Positions 17,586 through 26,736 are shown, numbered from the stretch's first letter. The stretch: DNA of 64,000 nt from Aeromonas media (GCF_000819985.1 NZ_CDBZ01000226.1:1-64000), one strand, 5' to 3'. The notes: generated by a model not told the origin, from the letters alone. Numbers and translations are program-made.

Positions 17586-18020
17586 ATGAGTGGAACCTAT
17601 TACAAGCACATACTGGCCGCGATCGACCTGTCGGAAGACAACCGCAAGGTGATCGACAAGGCGGTCGACCGGGCCCGTTCCAATGGCGCCAAGCTGTCGG
17701 TGATCCATGTGGACGTGGACCTCAAGGATCTCTACACCGAGATGATCGATATCGACATCGACAACGTGCAGGATCAGGTGATCGCCGAAGCGAAAGAGAA
17801 GCTCGAGACCTTCCTGGCCTCGGTGGACTACCCCATCGAGAAGAAGCTGGTGATCTGCGGCGATCTGAGCGAGCGAGTCAACCAGGCGGTCAAGGATTAC
17901 CAGATAGACCTGCTGGTGTGCGGCCATCGCCAGAGTTTCTGGAGCCTGCTCACCTCCAGCGCCCGCCAGCTGATGAATACGGTGCCCTGCGATCTGCTGG
18001 TGGTGCCCTTGCAGAAGTGA
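17586..18020 (+). CDS. uspA: Universal stress protein A
   Basis: This 144-residue protein resembles E. coli UspA (144 aa) throughout: YKHILAAIDLSEDNRKV at the start, the SVIHVDVDLKDLYTEMID region, then LLVCGHRQSFWSLLTSSARQLMNTV and DLLVVPL at the end. Like UspA it lacks the ATP-binding G-2x-G-9x-G(S/T) signature. The start at 17586 follows GTGAGGAG. UspA is a cytoplasmic stress-survival protein induced by growth arrest. Confidence 0.95.
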   Translation: MSGTYYKHILAAIDLSEDNRKVIDKAVDRARSNGAKLSVIHVDVDLKDLYTEMIDIDIDNVQDQVIAEAKEKLETFLASVDYPIEKKLVICGDLSERVNQAVKDYQIDLLVCGHRQSFWSLLTSSARQLMNTVPCDLLVVPLQK

Positions 18021-18045
18021 TTAAACAGGCGTAGCTTGTTTATCC

Positions 18046-18093
18046 ATGAATATCACAGCTTTCAATCGCAACAACTGGTGGTGCTGCTTATAA
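18046..18093 (+). CDS. Tryptophan-rich leader peptide upstream of trpS
   Basis: The 15-codon ORF MNITAFNRNNWWCCL begins 25 bp after uspA and contains two adjacent Trp codons (18076-18081) followed by two Cys codons. No standard Shine-Dalgarno is strong, although the position fits. The Trp-Trp-Cys-Cys codons lie in a segment able to pair with the start of an alternative RNA structure that ends in a terminator before trpS. This is the arrangement of an amino-acid attenuation leader peptide. Confidence 0.82.
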   Translation: MNITAFNRNNWWCCL

Positions 18094-18167
18094 ACAGGCG
18101 GCACCGCTTTTCTATGTGAAATTCCCAGAAGAAAACACCGTGACCGCCGAGAGGCGGTCATTGTTTT
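18080..18167 (+). promoter_or_regulatory. Ribosome-mediated transcription attenuator of trpS
   Basis: Four segments can be drawn. Segment 1, GGTGCTGCT (18080-18088, Trp-Cys-Cys codons), pairs over nine bases (two G-U) with segment 2, GGCGGCACC (18097-18105). Segment 2 alternatively pairs with segment 3, CGTGACCGCC (18139-18148), through GGCGG/CCGCC and CAC/GTG. Segment 3 and segment 4 form a perfect 8-bp terminator, TGACCGCC-GAGA-GGCGGTCA, followed by TTGTTTT (18161-18167). A ribosome stalled at the Trp codons would favour 2:3 and read-through into trpS. The structures were paired by eye, with no energies calculated. Confidence 0.8.
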
Positions 18168-18212
18168 CATCCCTTTGTCGCCTCCCGGCCCACCCCAATC
18201 GGAGAGAGTGAC

Positions 18213-19226
18213 ATGCACGACCCCATTATCCTGACCGGCGATCGCCCCACCGGCAAACTGCACATAGGCCACTACGTCGGATCCCTGCGCCAGCGCGTCG
18301 AGGCCCAGCACCATTACCGCCAGTTCGTGATGATCGCCGATCTGCAGGCGCTGACCGACAACGGCCACAACCCGGCCAAGGTGACAGATCACGTGCTGGA
18401 GGTGATGGCCGACTACCTGGCCGCCGGCTTGGATCCGGCCAAGACCACCTTCTGCCTGCAGAGCGCCCTGCCCGCCCTCGCCGAGCTCACCACCTATTAC
18501 CTCAATCTGGTCAGCGTCGCCCGGCTGGAGCGCAACCCTACGGTGAAGGCCGAGATCCAGCAGAAAGGGTTCGAGCGCAGCCTGCCGGCCGGTTTTCTGG
18601 TCTATCCCGTCAGCCAGGCCGCCGACATCACCGCCTTTCGCGCCACCCATGTGCCGGTCGGCGAGGATCAGCTGCCCATGCTGGAGCAGACCAACGAGAT
18701 TGTGCGCCGCTTCAACGCCCTGGTGGGCAAGGAAGTGCTGACCGAATGTCAGCCCATCCTGAGCGACACCGGCCGCCTGCCCGGCATCGACGGCAAGGCC
18801 AAGATGTCCAAGTCCCTCGGCAACACCATAGAGCTCGGCATGTCGGCGGAAGAGATCAAGCAGGCGGTGTTTGCCATGTATACCGACCCCAACCACCTCA
18901 AGGTGAGCGATCCGGGCCTGGTCGAAGGGAATACTGTGTTCGCCTATCTGGATGCCTTCCACCCGGACAAGGCGCTGGTGGCCGAGATGAAGGCCCACTA
19001 CCAGCGCGGCGGGCTCGGCGACATGCGCTGCAAGCAGGTGCTGAACGACTGCCTGCAGACCCTGCTCGCCCCCATGCGGGAGCGGCGTCAGGCGGCCATA
19101 GCCGACAAGGAGCAGCTGCTGCGCCTGTTGCAGCAGGGCACCTTGCAGGCCCGCGCCCTCACCGACGAGGTGCTGGCTGAGGTGAAGGGGGCGATGGGGC
19201 TGGACTACTTCGCCGGGTTGCGCTGA
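18213..19226 (+). CDS. trpS: Tryptophanyl-tRNA synthetase, auxiliary (non-enteric) type
   Basis: This 337-residue class I synthetase has HIGH at 17-20 ([10 protein letters not shown]) and KMSKS at 197-201. The sequence ([59 protein letters not shown]) is of the type found in streptococci and as a second TrpRS in some bacteria; it is clearly unlike E. coli TrpS. A housekeeping enteric-type trpS probably exists elsewhere in the genome. An upstream Trp-Trp leader and attenuator indicate induction by lack of charged tRNA-Trp. Indolmycin-resistant auxiliary TrpRS genes in Streptomyces are controlled this way, so antibiotic resistance is a reasonable inference but unproven. Its 3' end overlaps the convergent lysR-type gene by 22 bp. 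Confidence 0.92.
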   Translation: MHDPIILTGDRPTGKLHIGHYVGSLRQRVEAQHHYRQFVMIADLQALTDNGHNPAKVTDHVLEVMADYLAAGLDPAKTTFCLQSALPALAELTTYYLNLVSVARLERNPTVKAEIQQKGFERSLPAGFLVYPVSQAADITAFRATHVPVGEDQLPMLEQTNEIVRRFNALVGKEVLTECQPILSDTGRLPGIDGKAKMSKSLGNTIELGMSAEEIKQAVFAMYTDPNHLKVSDPGLVEGNTVFAYLDAFHPDKALVAEMKAHYQRGGLGDMRCKQVLNDCLQTLLAPMRERRQAAIADKEQLLRLLQQGTLQARALTDEVLAEVKGAMGLDYFAGLR

Positions 19227-20164
19227 GTCGGCGCCCCCAACGCGGCTGCACCGTAGCGCTCGAAGGCGAGCCGGTGCAGCAGCCCCTTGAACCAGCCGAT
19301 CGCCTCATCGTGGGCGCTGAGCGGGTGGCCCGCCATCAGATAGACGATGGGAATGGCGGGCTCCAGCTGATGCAGCCGCAACGGGTAGTAGCGGCAGAAG
19401 TGGCGCCCTATCATCTCGGGCACCACCACCAGATAGCGGCCGGTCGCCATCAGCTGCGGCACCGCCATAAAGCTCGGCAGCCGCACCCCCAGCTCCCGCG
19501 CCACCCCGAAGCGTGCCAGCCAGAGATCCACCATGGCCTGGCTGTGCCCCCAACTGGAGGTGTGGATGTGGGGGCGGCTCACCAACTCGTCCGGCCCCAG
19601 CTCATCGGGCAGCTCACTACCAAGCGGTGACAGGCAGACCAGGGGATTGCTGAACCACTCCTCGCGCCACAAGCGAGGGGAGAGATGGTTGGCGCCCGCA
19701 AAACCGATCACCAGATCCAGCTCCCCCTTCTCCAGCTCCCGCTCGTAGTCGCTGTCCGCCAGCTCGCACACCTCCAGCCGGCAATGGGACGCCTGCTGCA
19801 CCATGCGCTCCACCAGGGTCGGCACCAGACCGTGCTCCACCGAGCCCGGGGTGGCGATGCGAAAGACCCGCTGCGCCGTGGCGGGATCGAACCCCTTCGC
19901 CTGGCGCAGGCCCTGCTCCAGCATGGCCAACGCCTGACGCACCGGCCCGGCCAGTGCCTTGGCGCGCTCGGTCGGCATCATCTCCCGCCGGCTCATGACG
20001 AACAGCGGATCATCCAGCGCCTGGCGCAACCGCCCCAGCGCATGGCTGACGGTGGACTGGGAGAGGTGCAGCCGCTCGGCGGCACGGGTGACGTTGTGCT
20101 CCTGCATCAGCATGTCGAACACGGTGAGCAGATTGAGATCGAGGCGGGAGAGGGGGAGTTCCAT
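19205..20164 (-). CDS. LysR-family transcriptional regulator
   Basis: This 319-residue regulator has an N-terminal winged HTH ([41 protein letters not shown] region, quoted here as its core [19 protein letters not shown]) and a C-terminal LysR substrate-binding domain (about 95-300). The motif arrangement is of the NodD/LeuO-like subgroup. It is divergent from the EamA transporter gene, 91 bp away, which is its most likely target. The effector is unknown. Confidence 0.9.
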   Translation of the reverse strand: MELPLSRLDLNLLTVFDMLMQEHNVTRAAERLHLSQSTVSHALGRLRQALDDPLFVMSRREMMPTERAKALAGPVRQALAMLEQGLRQAKGFDPATAQRVFRIATPGSVEHGLVPTLVERMVQQASHCRLEVCELADSDYERELEKGELDLVIGFAGANHLSPRLWREEWFSNPLVCLSPLGSELPDELGPDELVSRPHIHTSSWGHSQAMVDLWLARFGVARELGVRLPSFMAVPQLMATGRYLVVVPEMIGRHFCRYYPLRLHQLEPAIPIVYLMAGHPLSAHDEAIGWFKGLLHRLAFERYGAAALGAPTQRNPAK

Positions 20165-20255
20165 CGATGTTGGCCATAGTTGAATGACTACAATTCATTT
20201 TTGGCATAGTAGCAGATTGCATAGAATGCGCGGGCAAATTACATCGGAGATTAAA

Positions 20256-21155
20256 ATGCGTAGCTATCTGTTGTTGCTGGCGATCGGCCTGTTGTGGGGC
20301 TCCCAGTTCATTTTCATGCATCAGGCCGTCGCCGAGCTGCCCCCCATCATGGTGGCCGCCGGACGTGCCGTGTGCGGCAGCCTGACCCTGGGTCTGCTCT
20401 GCCTGTTCATGCGCCTCAAGAGCGAGCACACGCCGTGGCGCACCTACATGATGATCGCCCTGCTCGACGCTACCATCCCCTTCATCATGGTGGCCTGGGG
20501 CCAGCAGTATGTGGACAGCGCCATCGCCGCCGTGGTCATGGGTTGTATCCCCTTTGTGACCATTCTGGCTGCGCCCCTGTTTATTTCTGGTGAAAAAATC
20601 ACCAAGGGTGGCCTGATCTCCGTGGCCGTCGGCTTCGTCGGCGTGCTGGTGCTGTTCTGGCCGAAACTGGCCAACGGCATGAATGCCGGCCTGCTCGGCT
20701 CCATCGGCATACTGTTCGGCGCCAGCTGCTTCGCCATCGGCCTGCTGATGATCAAGCGCTTCGCCAAGGACCACCCCGTGGTGGTGGCTCGCAACATCCT
20801 GATCTCCTCCGCCGTGCAGTTGCTGCTGGCCGCGCCCTTCGTGACCGATCTGAGCGCCCTCACCCTGCCGAGCCAGCATGCCATCGGCGCCGTCGCCGTG
20901 CTGGGCGTGTTCTGTACCGGCCTGGTCTACTTCCTCTACATGGCGTTGATCCAGAAGGCGGGCCCGACGTTCGCCTCCTTCAGCAACTACCTGGTGCCGC
21001 TGTTCGGCGTCATGCTGGGTGCCCTGTTCCTCGGCGAGCAGATCCAGTCCACCACGGGTGTGGCGCTGGCGCTGATCCTGGGTTCAGTGGCCCTCAACCA
21101 GTGGGCCCAACAGCGCCGCACCCAGCGGGAGGCGACCCCATGTCAGGCATCCTGA
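20256..21155 (+). CDS. EamA/DMT-family transporter
   Basis: This protein has 299 residues from the ATG at 20256, which follows a CGGAGA ribosome-binding site; an upstream in-frame extension starts inside the divergent promoter region. It has ten TM segments in two EamA repeats (first begins LLLLAIGLLWGSQFIF; second about residue 155). Family members export metabolites or amino acids. It is probably regulated by the divergent LysR protein and translationally linked to the small ORF that overlaps its 3' end. Confidence 0.9.
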   Translation: MRSYLLLLAIGLLWGSQFIFMHQAVAELPPIMVAAGRAVCGSLTLGLLCLFMRLKSEHTPWRTYMMIALLDATIPFIMVAWGQQYVDSAIAAVVMGCIPFVTILAAPLFISGEKITKGGLISVAVGFVGVLVLFWPKLANGMNAGLLGSIGILFGASCFAIGLLMIKRFAKDHPVVVARNILISSAVQLLLAAPFVTDLSALTLPSQHAIGAVAVLGVFCTGLVYFLYMALIQKAGPTFASFSNYLVPLFGVMLGALFLGEQIQSTTGVALALILGSVALNQWAQQRRTQREATPCQAS

Positions 21156-21301
21156 CCACCCTGTGCGGCGGTCTGGTGCTGATTGCCGGCTGGCAGTATC
21201 GCCACCGGCTGGCCGGCGTGCTCGGCCTGCTGATGCTGACCCTGCCCTGGTTCTTCGACAGCAAGCTGCAGGCCATGCTGAGCTATGCCCTGAGTGCCTG
21301 A
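21140..21301 (+). CDS. Small two-helix membrane protein
   Basis: This 53-residue ORF starts behind GGGAGGCG and overlaps the 3' end of the EamA gene by 16 bp. It has two hydrophobic segments (about 4-18 and 24-40) separated by WQYRHR. It matches no family known to the annotator. Overlap, a good ribosome-binding site and a terminator 84 bp later support translation as part of the transporter operon. Confidence 0.6.
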   Translation: MSGILTTLCGGLVLIAGWQYRHRLAGVLGLLMLTLPWFFDSKLQAMLSYALSA

Positions 21302-21384
21302 ATACCCGTTTCTGAATGTGTGACGAGAGTGTATCTCTCCTGTTTTTTGGGACCGTTTTAAAAAACCTCCGATTCGTCCCCGCT

Positions 21385-21409
21385 ACCGGCGCTCTGCGCC
21401 GGTTTTTTT
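21385..21409 (+). terminator. Strong intrinsic terminator after the EamA operon
   Basis: Perfect 8-bp stem ACCGGCGC / GCGCCGGT with a TCT loop, followed by at least six T residues. Confidence 0.92.
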
Positions 21410-21433
21410 ATGCCTCCCTTGCCCTACCGCCCG

Positions 21434-21895
21434 TCACACCCGATAGCGATAACTCAGTCGCTCGTTCTTGCGCGGACCGGTGATCTGCCAGCCGAGCAGA
21501 AAGCCGTCCCCGGTCGGCGTCAGCTCGGCGCTGTAGTGATCCTGACCGCACAGGTGGGGCTCGGCGGTGAGCCAGCGACCATCCCCCTGAGGCAACAGCT
21601 CGAACAGCAGCACCGGCGCCTGGTGGCGCAGGTGGGAGAGGCTGATCCCCCGCTCGCCGCGCCGCCACCAGAAGCTGTTGTGCATGGCGAGCACCCGGCC
21701 ATGGGGCGTGGTATAGCGCCCCTGCTCCGTAAACAGCCAGCCCCCCTGATGATCGGTCACCCGCACCTCCCCCTCCCCACGGCCGTTCCAGTCGGTCGCG
21801 GAGCCCGCTCCGTTGCTCGCCTCGAAGGCAAAAGCGCCGATCCGTGGCAACTGTTCCCATAAACGCTGGATCGCGCTTTCCAACTCGGCCATCAT
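21434..21895 (-). CDS. DUF6314-type protein
   Basis: This 153-residue protein contains GRGEGEVRVTDHQGGWLFTEQGRY, HNSFWWRRG and HLCGQDHYSAELTP blocks (first block shown for its pattern only in part: GEGEVRVTDHQG), which fit the DUF6314 family, small beta-rich proteins of unknown function. The start at 21895 follows TTGGAGGG. It is divergent from the DMT gene at 21935, 39 bp apart. No function is assigned. Confidence 0.7.
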   Translation of the reverse strand: MMAELESAIQRLWEQLPRIGAFAFEASNGAGSATDWNGRGEGEVRVTDHQGGWLFTEQGRYTTPHGRVLAMHNSFWWRRGERGISLSHLRHQAPVLLFELLPQGDGRWLTAEPHLCGQDHYSAELTPTGDGFLLGWQITGPRKNERLSYRYRV

Positions 21896-21934
21896 AGCGC
21901 CCTCCAAATTGACAACTGACGACAATTCAATCAC

Positions 21935-22795
21935 ATGAACTACTTGATAGGGGTTACCCTGCTCTGGTCCTTCTCCTTCAGCCTGATCGGGGTCTACCTC
22001 GCCGGCCAGGTGGACGCCTACTTCTCGGTGCTGACCCGCATCGCCCTCGCCAGCCTGGTGTTCCTGCCCTTCCTGCGCCGCCGCTGGCTGCGCCCCGATC
22101 TGGTGGTCAAGCTGATGGCACTCGGCGCCATCCAGCTCGGCATCATGTATCTGTTCTACTACCACTCCTTCCTGCTGCTGACGGTGCCGGAAGTACTGGT
22201 GTTCACCATCTTCACCCCCATCTACGTCACCCTGATCCACGATCTGCTGGAAGGGCGCTTCAAGCCGACCTACCTGTGGGGGGCGCTGCTGGCGGTGCTG
22301 GGGGCGGCCGTCATCCGCTTCGATGGCCTGACCGAGAGCTATGTGATGGGATTCCTGGTGGTGCAGGGAGCCAACCTCTGCTTCGCCCTGGGTCAGGTGG
22401 GCTACAAGGTGCTGCTGGCGCGAGAGGCGCAGCAACCGCCCCAGCTGGCGGTGTTCGGCTGCTTCTATCTGGGGGCCCTGGTGATCGCCCTGCCCGCCTG
22501 GTGGCTGCTGGGCCAACCACAATACCCGACGAGTGGATTGCAGTGGGGCATTCTGTTGTGGCTGGGGATTGGCGCTTCCGGGCTCGGCTACTTCCTGTGG
22601 AACAAGGGGGCTACCCTGGTGAGCAGCGGCGTGCTGGCCATCATGAACAACGCCCTGATCCCCGCCGGTCTGCTGGTCAATCTGGTGCTCTGGGGCAAGG
22701 ATACGGATCTGTTCAGGCTCAGCGTCGGTGCCCTGCTGATGCTGGCCTCCCTCTGGGTCTGCCAGCGTCAGCCTGCGGGTACAGGCCTCCTTTGA
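21935..22795 (+). CDS. DMT-superfamily permease (EamA)
   Basis: This 286-residue protein has ten TM segments in two EamA repeats. It starts directly with the first helix (NYLIGVTLLWSFSFSLIGVYLAG region; core LLWSFSFSLIGVYLA). It resembles carboxylate/amino-acid transporter-type DMT proteins of enteric bacteria; the substrate is not determinable. The promoter is shared with the divergent DUF6314 gene. Confidence 0.88.
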   Translation: MNYLIGVTLLWSFSFSLIGVYLAGQVDAYFSVLTRIALASLVFLPFLRRRWLRPDLVVKLMALGAIQLGIMYLFYYHSFLLLTVPEVLVFTIFTPIYVTLIHDLLEGRFKPTYLWGALLAVLGAAVIRFDGLTESYVMGFLVVQGANLCFALGQVGYKVLLAREAQQPPQLAVFGCFYLGALVIALPAWWLLGQPQYPTSGLQWGILLWLGIGASGLGYFLWNKGATLVSSGVLAIMNNALIPAGLLVNLVLWGKDTDLFRLSVGALLMLASLWVCQRQPAGTGLL

Positions 22796-22834
22796 CCCAC
22801 AGGCGTCAGCGGGTGAGTGAGTACTGACTAAAAA

Positions 22835-23713
22835 TCAGCCAACCACAGTGTTGCGTTCCCGTCTGGCCTGGCCGTGGCAGGAGGCCAGCCGGGCCAGCAG
22901 GTGATCGAGCTGCTCGGCGTTCTGGCTCTGCACCAGACCTATGCTGACGGTCACCGGCCGCTCGGGCAACAGGCTGGCATCGGCGATCTCGAGACGCAAC
23001 CGTTCGGCAATCTCGAGACCGCTCAGCCGATCGGTCTGGGACAGCATCAGGATGAAACCGTCCTCATCCCAGCGGGCGAAGGGATCTTCCCGCCGCAATT
23101 CGCGGCGCACAATACGGGCCAGCTTGGCCAGCATGGCGTCACAGGCGGCCTCGCCAAACAGCTGCAATATCTTGCTGCGGTGATCCACGGTGAACTGCAG
23201 CAGGCAGAAGCTGCCGCTCTCGCTGGTCAGCCGCTCGTCCAGCAGCGACTCGAAGTGGCTGCGGCTCTCGAGCCCGGTGAGAGGGTCGGTGTCGTGGCGA
23301 TCATCCAGCTGGGGCATGGCCGCATCCAGATGGCGCACCACCCCCAGCAGCTGGCCTCGTTCGTCGCGGCGCACCCGCTCTTCCAGCCGGATGTAGTGGC
23401 CCTGATGGTGCAGGATGCGGTACTCGAGCCGCAACCCGCTGCTGCGCCCCTCCCGACAGGCATCGATGGCCTCCCCCAGGCGGGGCCCGTCATCCGGGTG
23501 CACCCTATCCAGCCAGCCGAGATCATCCAGCTCGTTCCCCGCCAGCCCCAGCAGTTGCAGGCAGGAGGGATCGCGCCTCAGGCCCTGTTCGGCCGACCAG
23601 GTCCAGATCCCGGCCTCCAGCATCGCCATGGCTTCTGCCATCAGCGTCACCTCAAGCGGGGTAATGACCTCAACCCCGGGAGTCTCATACCTTTCCATCA
23701 CGCGCCTCGACAC
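22835..23713 (-). CDS. PAS-GGDEF protein with degenerate GGDEF motif
   Basis: This 292-residue protein has a PAS fold (about residues 28-128, with the VHPDD motif) and a GGDEF domain (about 130-285, entry DPLTGLESRSHFESLL). The catalytic signature reads RWDEDGFIL in place of GGDEF, and the usual D-x-D/F-K metal and substrate residues are not clear, so cyclase activity is doubtful. It could bind GTP or c-di-GMP or act as a regulator. An alternative start lies at 23698. No neighbour suggests a partner. Confidence 0.82.
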   Translation of the reverse strand: MSRRVMERYETPGVEVITPLEVTLMAEAMAMLEAGIWTWSAEQGLRRDPSCLQLLGLAGNELDDLGWLDRVHPDDGPRLGEAIDACREGRSSGLRLEYRILHHQGHYIRLEERVRRDERGQLLGVVRHLDAAMPQLDDRHDTDPLTGLESRSHFESLLDERLTSESGSFCLLQFTVDHRSKILQLFGEAACDAMLAKLARIVRRELRREDPFARWDEDGFILMLSQTDRLSGLEIAERLRLEIADASLLPERPVTVSIGLVQSQNAEQLDHLLARLASCHGQARRERNTVVG

Positions 23714-23829
23714 CGGATCTGACTATCTGCCCATTCAGCAGCACTCAATAAGTAACATTGGCGATTGCGCCGAGCAACAGCGTCAACCCGCTTTTCCCTA
23801 GTGCCCTTTTATCCGCACCCGCCACGCCC

Positions 23830-24537
23830 TCAGCCCTGATAGCCTTTCATCAGCTCTTGCCAGTTCTCCGGCACGAAATGGAAGCTGGTGTGCAGTTGGG
23901 ACTCCTTGCTGAAGGAGCGCTGCAACCGTTCCAGATTGGCCTGCTGCCAGCTGCCGGGGGAGCGGATAGCCCCCTTGTCAAAATCGATCACCCACACCTT
24001 GCCCTCCTTGTCGAGCAGCAGGTTGTGACTGTTGAGATCCGCATGATAGACCCCGGCCTCGTGCAGCCGACGCACCGTCTGACCCACCTTGTGCCACACC
24101 TCGTCGGCGAGCGGCCCCTGCTTGAGCAGGGCCACCAGATCCTTGGCGCCACGAATGCGCTCGATCAGGATGTCGGCGCGATAGAAGGGCCCCTGCTTGA
24201 CCATGCGGGCCGCGAATGGCCGTGGCACCGGCAGCCCCTGTTCGCTCAACTGGGCCAGCAGACGATATTCGGCCATGGCGCGGCTCGATTCCACCCCTTC
24301 GAACCAGAAGCGATCCCGTACCAGCTTGCCCACCATGCCGCCGCGATAATAGTGGCGCAGCACCAGGTGGCGCGACTCATCCTTGACGAACCAGGTCACC
24401 CCGCGGCCGATGGCGGAGCCCACCACCTGCCGATGGGTCTGCCACCAGGCCGGATCGAACAACGCGGGGGAAGGGTCGCGGAAGGCGCCTTCGGCATACC
24501 AGCAGATCTGGTTGTGGGCGGTCTGTGTCAGCATCAT
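23830..24537 (-). CDS. kdkA: 3-deoxy-D-manno-octulosonic acid (Kdo) kinase
   Basis: This protein of about 235 residues is of the KdkA/InaA LPS kinase family and phosphorylates Kdo in the inner LPS core. Kinase-like motifs are visible: VLRHYYRGGMVGKL, catalytic loop YHADLNSHNLLLD, and metal-binding VIDFDKG. Start 24537 (or 24534) is preferred because homology begins at LTQTAHNQICWY; a 41-residue upstream extension would run into the divergent promoter. It is divergent from a heptosyltransferase that uses the phosphorylated-Kdo acceptor in Haemophilus (KdkA/OpsX), a strong functional pairing. Confidence 0.9.
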   Translation of the reverse strand: MMLTQTAHNQICWYAEGAFRDPSPALFDPAWWQTHRQVVGSAIGRGVTWFVKDESRHLVLRHYYRGGMVGKLVRDRFWFEGVESSRAMAEYRLLAQLSEQGLPVPRPFAARMVKQGPFYRADILIERIRGAKDLVALLKQGPLADEVWHKVGQTVRRLHEAGVYHADLNSHNLLLDKEGKVWVIDFDKGAIRSPGSWQQANLERLQRSFSKESQLHTSFHFVPENWQELMKGYQG

Positions 24538-24674
24538 GAGTATTCCGGTCAATAGTGGGGCGCAATGCATCCCGTCATGGGGACTGTGCCGGTCGGGCAG
24601 CTGGCGCAATTTTACAATCCACAAGGGAGTTTGCATAATGCCATCCATCCATTTTGCCACCGTTGCGCCACATC

Positions 24675-25730
24675 ATGCCGCTGTTCCAAACGCCGCCCTC
24701 CTCCATCTGCATCCTGCGGCTCTCCGCCATCGGGGATTGCTGCCATGCGCTGGCGCTGGTGCGCGTCATCCAGCGAGCCTGGCCAGAGACTCGCATCACC
24801 TGGGTAACCGGCAAGATAGAGGCCACCCTGTTTGCCGATCTGCCCGGGGTCGAGGTGATCCCCTTCGACAAGAGCAAGGGCTGGCGTGGCTACCGTGAGC
24901 TCTGGCGCACCCTCAAGGGGCGCAAATTCGATGCCCTGCTCCACCTGCAGGCTGCCCTGCGTGCCAGCATCGCCACCCTGGGCATCAGAGCAAAGATCAA
25001 ACTCGGGTTCGACAAGGCGCGGGCCAACGACGGCCAGTGGCTGTTCACCAACCATCAAGTGCCTTCCCCCGCCTCCCCCCATGTGCTGGATGGTTTCCTC
25101 GCCTTCGCCAAAGAGCTCGGCATCCGAGATCTGACCCCGGACTGGCAACTGCCCATCAGCGCCGAACATCAGGCGTGGGCAAAGGAGAAGATTGGCGGCA
25201 AACCGACCCTGCTCATCTGCGCCGCCGCCAGCAAGGCGTTCAAGAACTGGACCGCCGAAGGCTATGCCGCTCTGGCGGATCACGCCGCCAGCAAGGGGTT
25301 TCAGGTCTATCTTTGCGGCGGGCCAGCCAGGCTGGAGCGGGATCTGGCTGCCGACATCCAGCGCCTGAGCCAGAGCAAGCCAGTGGATCTGGTGGGGCAG
25401 ACCAACCTCAAGCAACTGCTGGCACTCATCAAGGAAGCCAGCCTGGTGCTGGCCCCCGATACCGGCCCCACCCACATGGCGACCCTGGTGGGCACGCCGG
25501 TGATCGGCCTCTACGCCCATCACAACCCGGATCGCACCGGCCCCTATCTGTGCCGCGCACATGCGGTCAGCGTCTACCAGGAGTTGATCGAGCAAGAGAC
25601 CGGCAAGCCGCTGGCGGCACTCGACTGGCGTACCCGTCTCAAGGATCCGGACGCCATGCGCAAGATAACCAGCGAACGTGTCATCGCCGCCTTCGATAGG
25701 CTCTGTGCCGAGCGCCAGCTGCCGGGCTGA
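24675..25730 (+). CDS. opsX: Family 9 heptosyltransferase (OpsX-like)
   Basis: This protein has 351 residues from ATG 24675 (an in-frame TTG lies 21 bp upstream). It is a GT-B fold ADP-heptose:LPS glycosyltransferase of the WaaC/OpsX type. Typical motifs are ICILRLSAIGDCCHALALVR at the N-terminus and the C-terminal nucleotide-sugar site VLAPDTGPTHMATLVGTPVIGLY. It should add heptose I to the (phospho-)Kdo-lipid A core at the inner membrane. The symbol is by similarity in type and by pairing with kdkA. Confidence 0.85.
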   Translation: MPLFQTPPSSICILRLSAIGDCCHALALVRVIQRAWPETRITWVTGKIEATLFADLPGVEVIPFDKSKGWRGYRELWRTLKGRKFDALLHLQAALRASIATLGIRAKIKLGFDKARANDGQWLFTNHQVPSPASPHVLDGFLAFAKELGIRDLTPDWQLPISAEHQAWAKEKIGGKPTLLICAAASKAFKNWTAEGYAALADHAASKGFQVYLCGGPARLERDLAADIQRLSQSKPVDLVGQTNLKQLLALIKEASLVLAPDTGPTHMATLVGTPVIGLYAHHNPDRTGPYLCRAHAVSVYQELIEQETGKPLAALDWRTRLKDPDAMRKITSERVIAAFDRLCAERQLPG

Positions 25731-25852
25731 GGGGCAACTCGGAAATTCCGAGCCCTGAGGCAGGGATAATCTGATGGCCCCAGCCGGGTGCCGGGGGCAG
25801 AATAGCGGCCGATGTGGGTAACGCTCCCGCAGCAAGCAACGAATACTTTGAT

Positions 25853-25882
25853 CGGCTGGAATATGATTCCGGCCGTTTTTTT
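25853..25882 (+). terminator. Intrinsic terminator after the heptosyltransferase
   Basis: 10-bp stem CGGCTGGAAT / ATTCCGGCCG (one G-U) with an ATG loop and seven T residues. The rest of 25731-26030 shows no gene; the gmk promoter should lie in its last 100 bp. Confidence 0.88.
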
Positions 25883-26030
25883 ATCCGCCTCCATCTGCTA
25901 ACATTCGCCGCCTTTACAACCCCCTGACTCAAGAATTTCCCGCGTTTTGCGAGCGACTGTCTCCCTTTCGGGCACATGACGGCAGCCTCTGCTACAACCA
26001 AAACACGGGTCATCGCTTAAAGGTACAGAC

Positions 26031-26657
26031 ATGGCGCAACAAGGCACTCTCTATATCATCTCCTCCCCGAGCGGGGCCGGTAAGTCCAGCCTGCTCAATG
26101 CCTTGCTGACCCAGCACAACGACGCCGGCAAGATGCAGCTCTCCGTCTCCCACACCACCCGCGCCACCCGCCCCGGCGAAGAGCACGGAGTACACTACCA
26201 CTTCGTGCAGGTGGAAGAGTTCAAGGCGTTGATAGAGCGCGGCGATTTTCTGGAGTGGGCAGAGGTGTTCGGCAACTACTACGGCACCTCCCGCGCCGCC
26301 ATCGAGGCCTGTCTGGCCCAAGGTATCGATGTCTTCCTCGACATCGACTGGCAGGGGGCCCGTCAGATCCGCGAGCAGATGCCGACCAAGTCCATCTTCA
26401 TCCTGCCCCCGAGCCGGGAAGAGCTGGAACGCCGCCTGATCGGCCGCGGCCAGGACAGCAGCGACGTGATCGCCGGCCGGATGGCGAAAGCCATTGCCGA
26501 AATGGTGCACTACGACGAGTATGACTATGTCATTATCAATGAAGACTTTGAGCAGGCACTGTTCCAGCTCAGGGCCATCATAGAGTGCCAGCGGCTGGAA
26601 TTGCGCCAGCAACAGCAGGCCCAACAAAACTTGCTGCAACAGCTACTGGCAGAATAG
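26031..26657 (+). CDS. gmk: Guanylate kinase
   Basis: This 208-residue enzyme phosphorylates GMP to GDP in the cytoplasm. The P-loop [11 protein letters not shown] is at about residues 9-18, with the GMP-binding [11 protein letters not shown] and VHYHFV motifs following. Length matches E. coli Gmk (207). It begins the conserved gmk-rpoZ-spoT-trmH cluster. Confidence 0.97.
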   Translation: MAQQGTLYIISSPSGAGKSSLLNALLTQHNDAGKMQLSVSHTTRATRPGEEHGVHYHFVQVEEFKALIERGDFLEWAEVFGNYYGTSRAAIEACLAQGIDVFLDIDWQGARQIREQMPTKSIFILPPSREELERRLIGRGQDSSDVIAGRMAKAIAEMVHYDEYDYVIINEDFEQALFQLRAIIECQRLELRQQQQAQQNLLQQLLAE

Positions 26658-26736
26658 GCCAAAAACAAGTAAACTTTTGCGTCATTTTTAAACACTGCTT
26701 TTTCAAACACAGAAAGCCCAAACACTGGAGTCCTGC

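Noticed and set aside
17333-17587. An 84-codon minus-strand ORF upstream of uspA
   Set aside because: No homology pattern and it overlaps the uspA leader; kept only as a possible small transcript, not called as a gene.
18213-19226. The only housekeeping TrpRS of the organism
   Set aside because: The sequence type differs clearly from enteric TrpS and its control is by attenuation; treated as auxiliary, pending a genome check.
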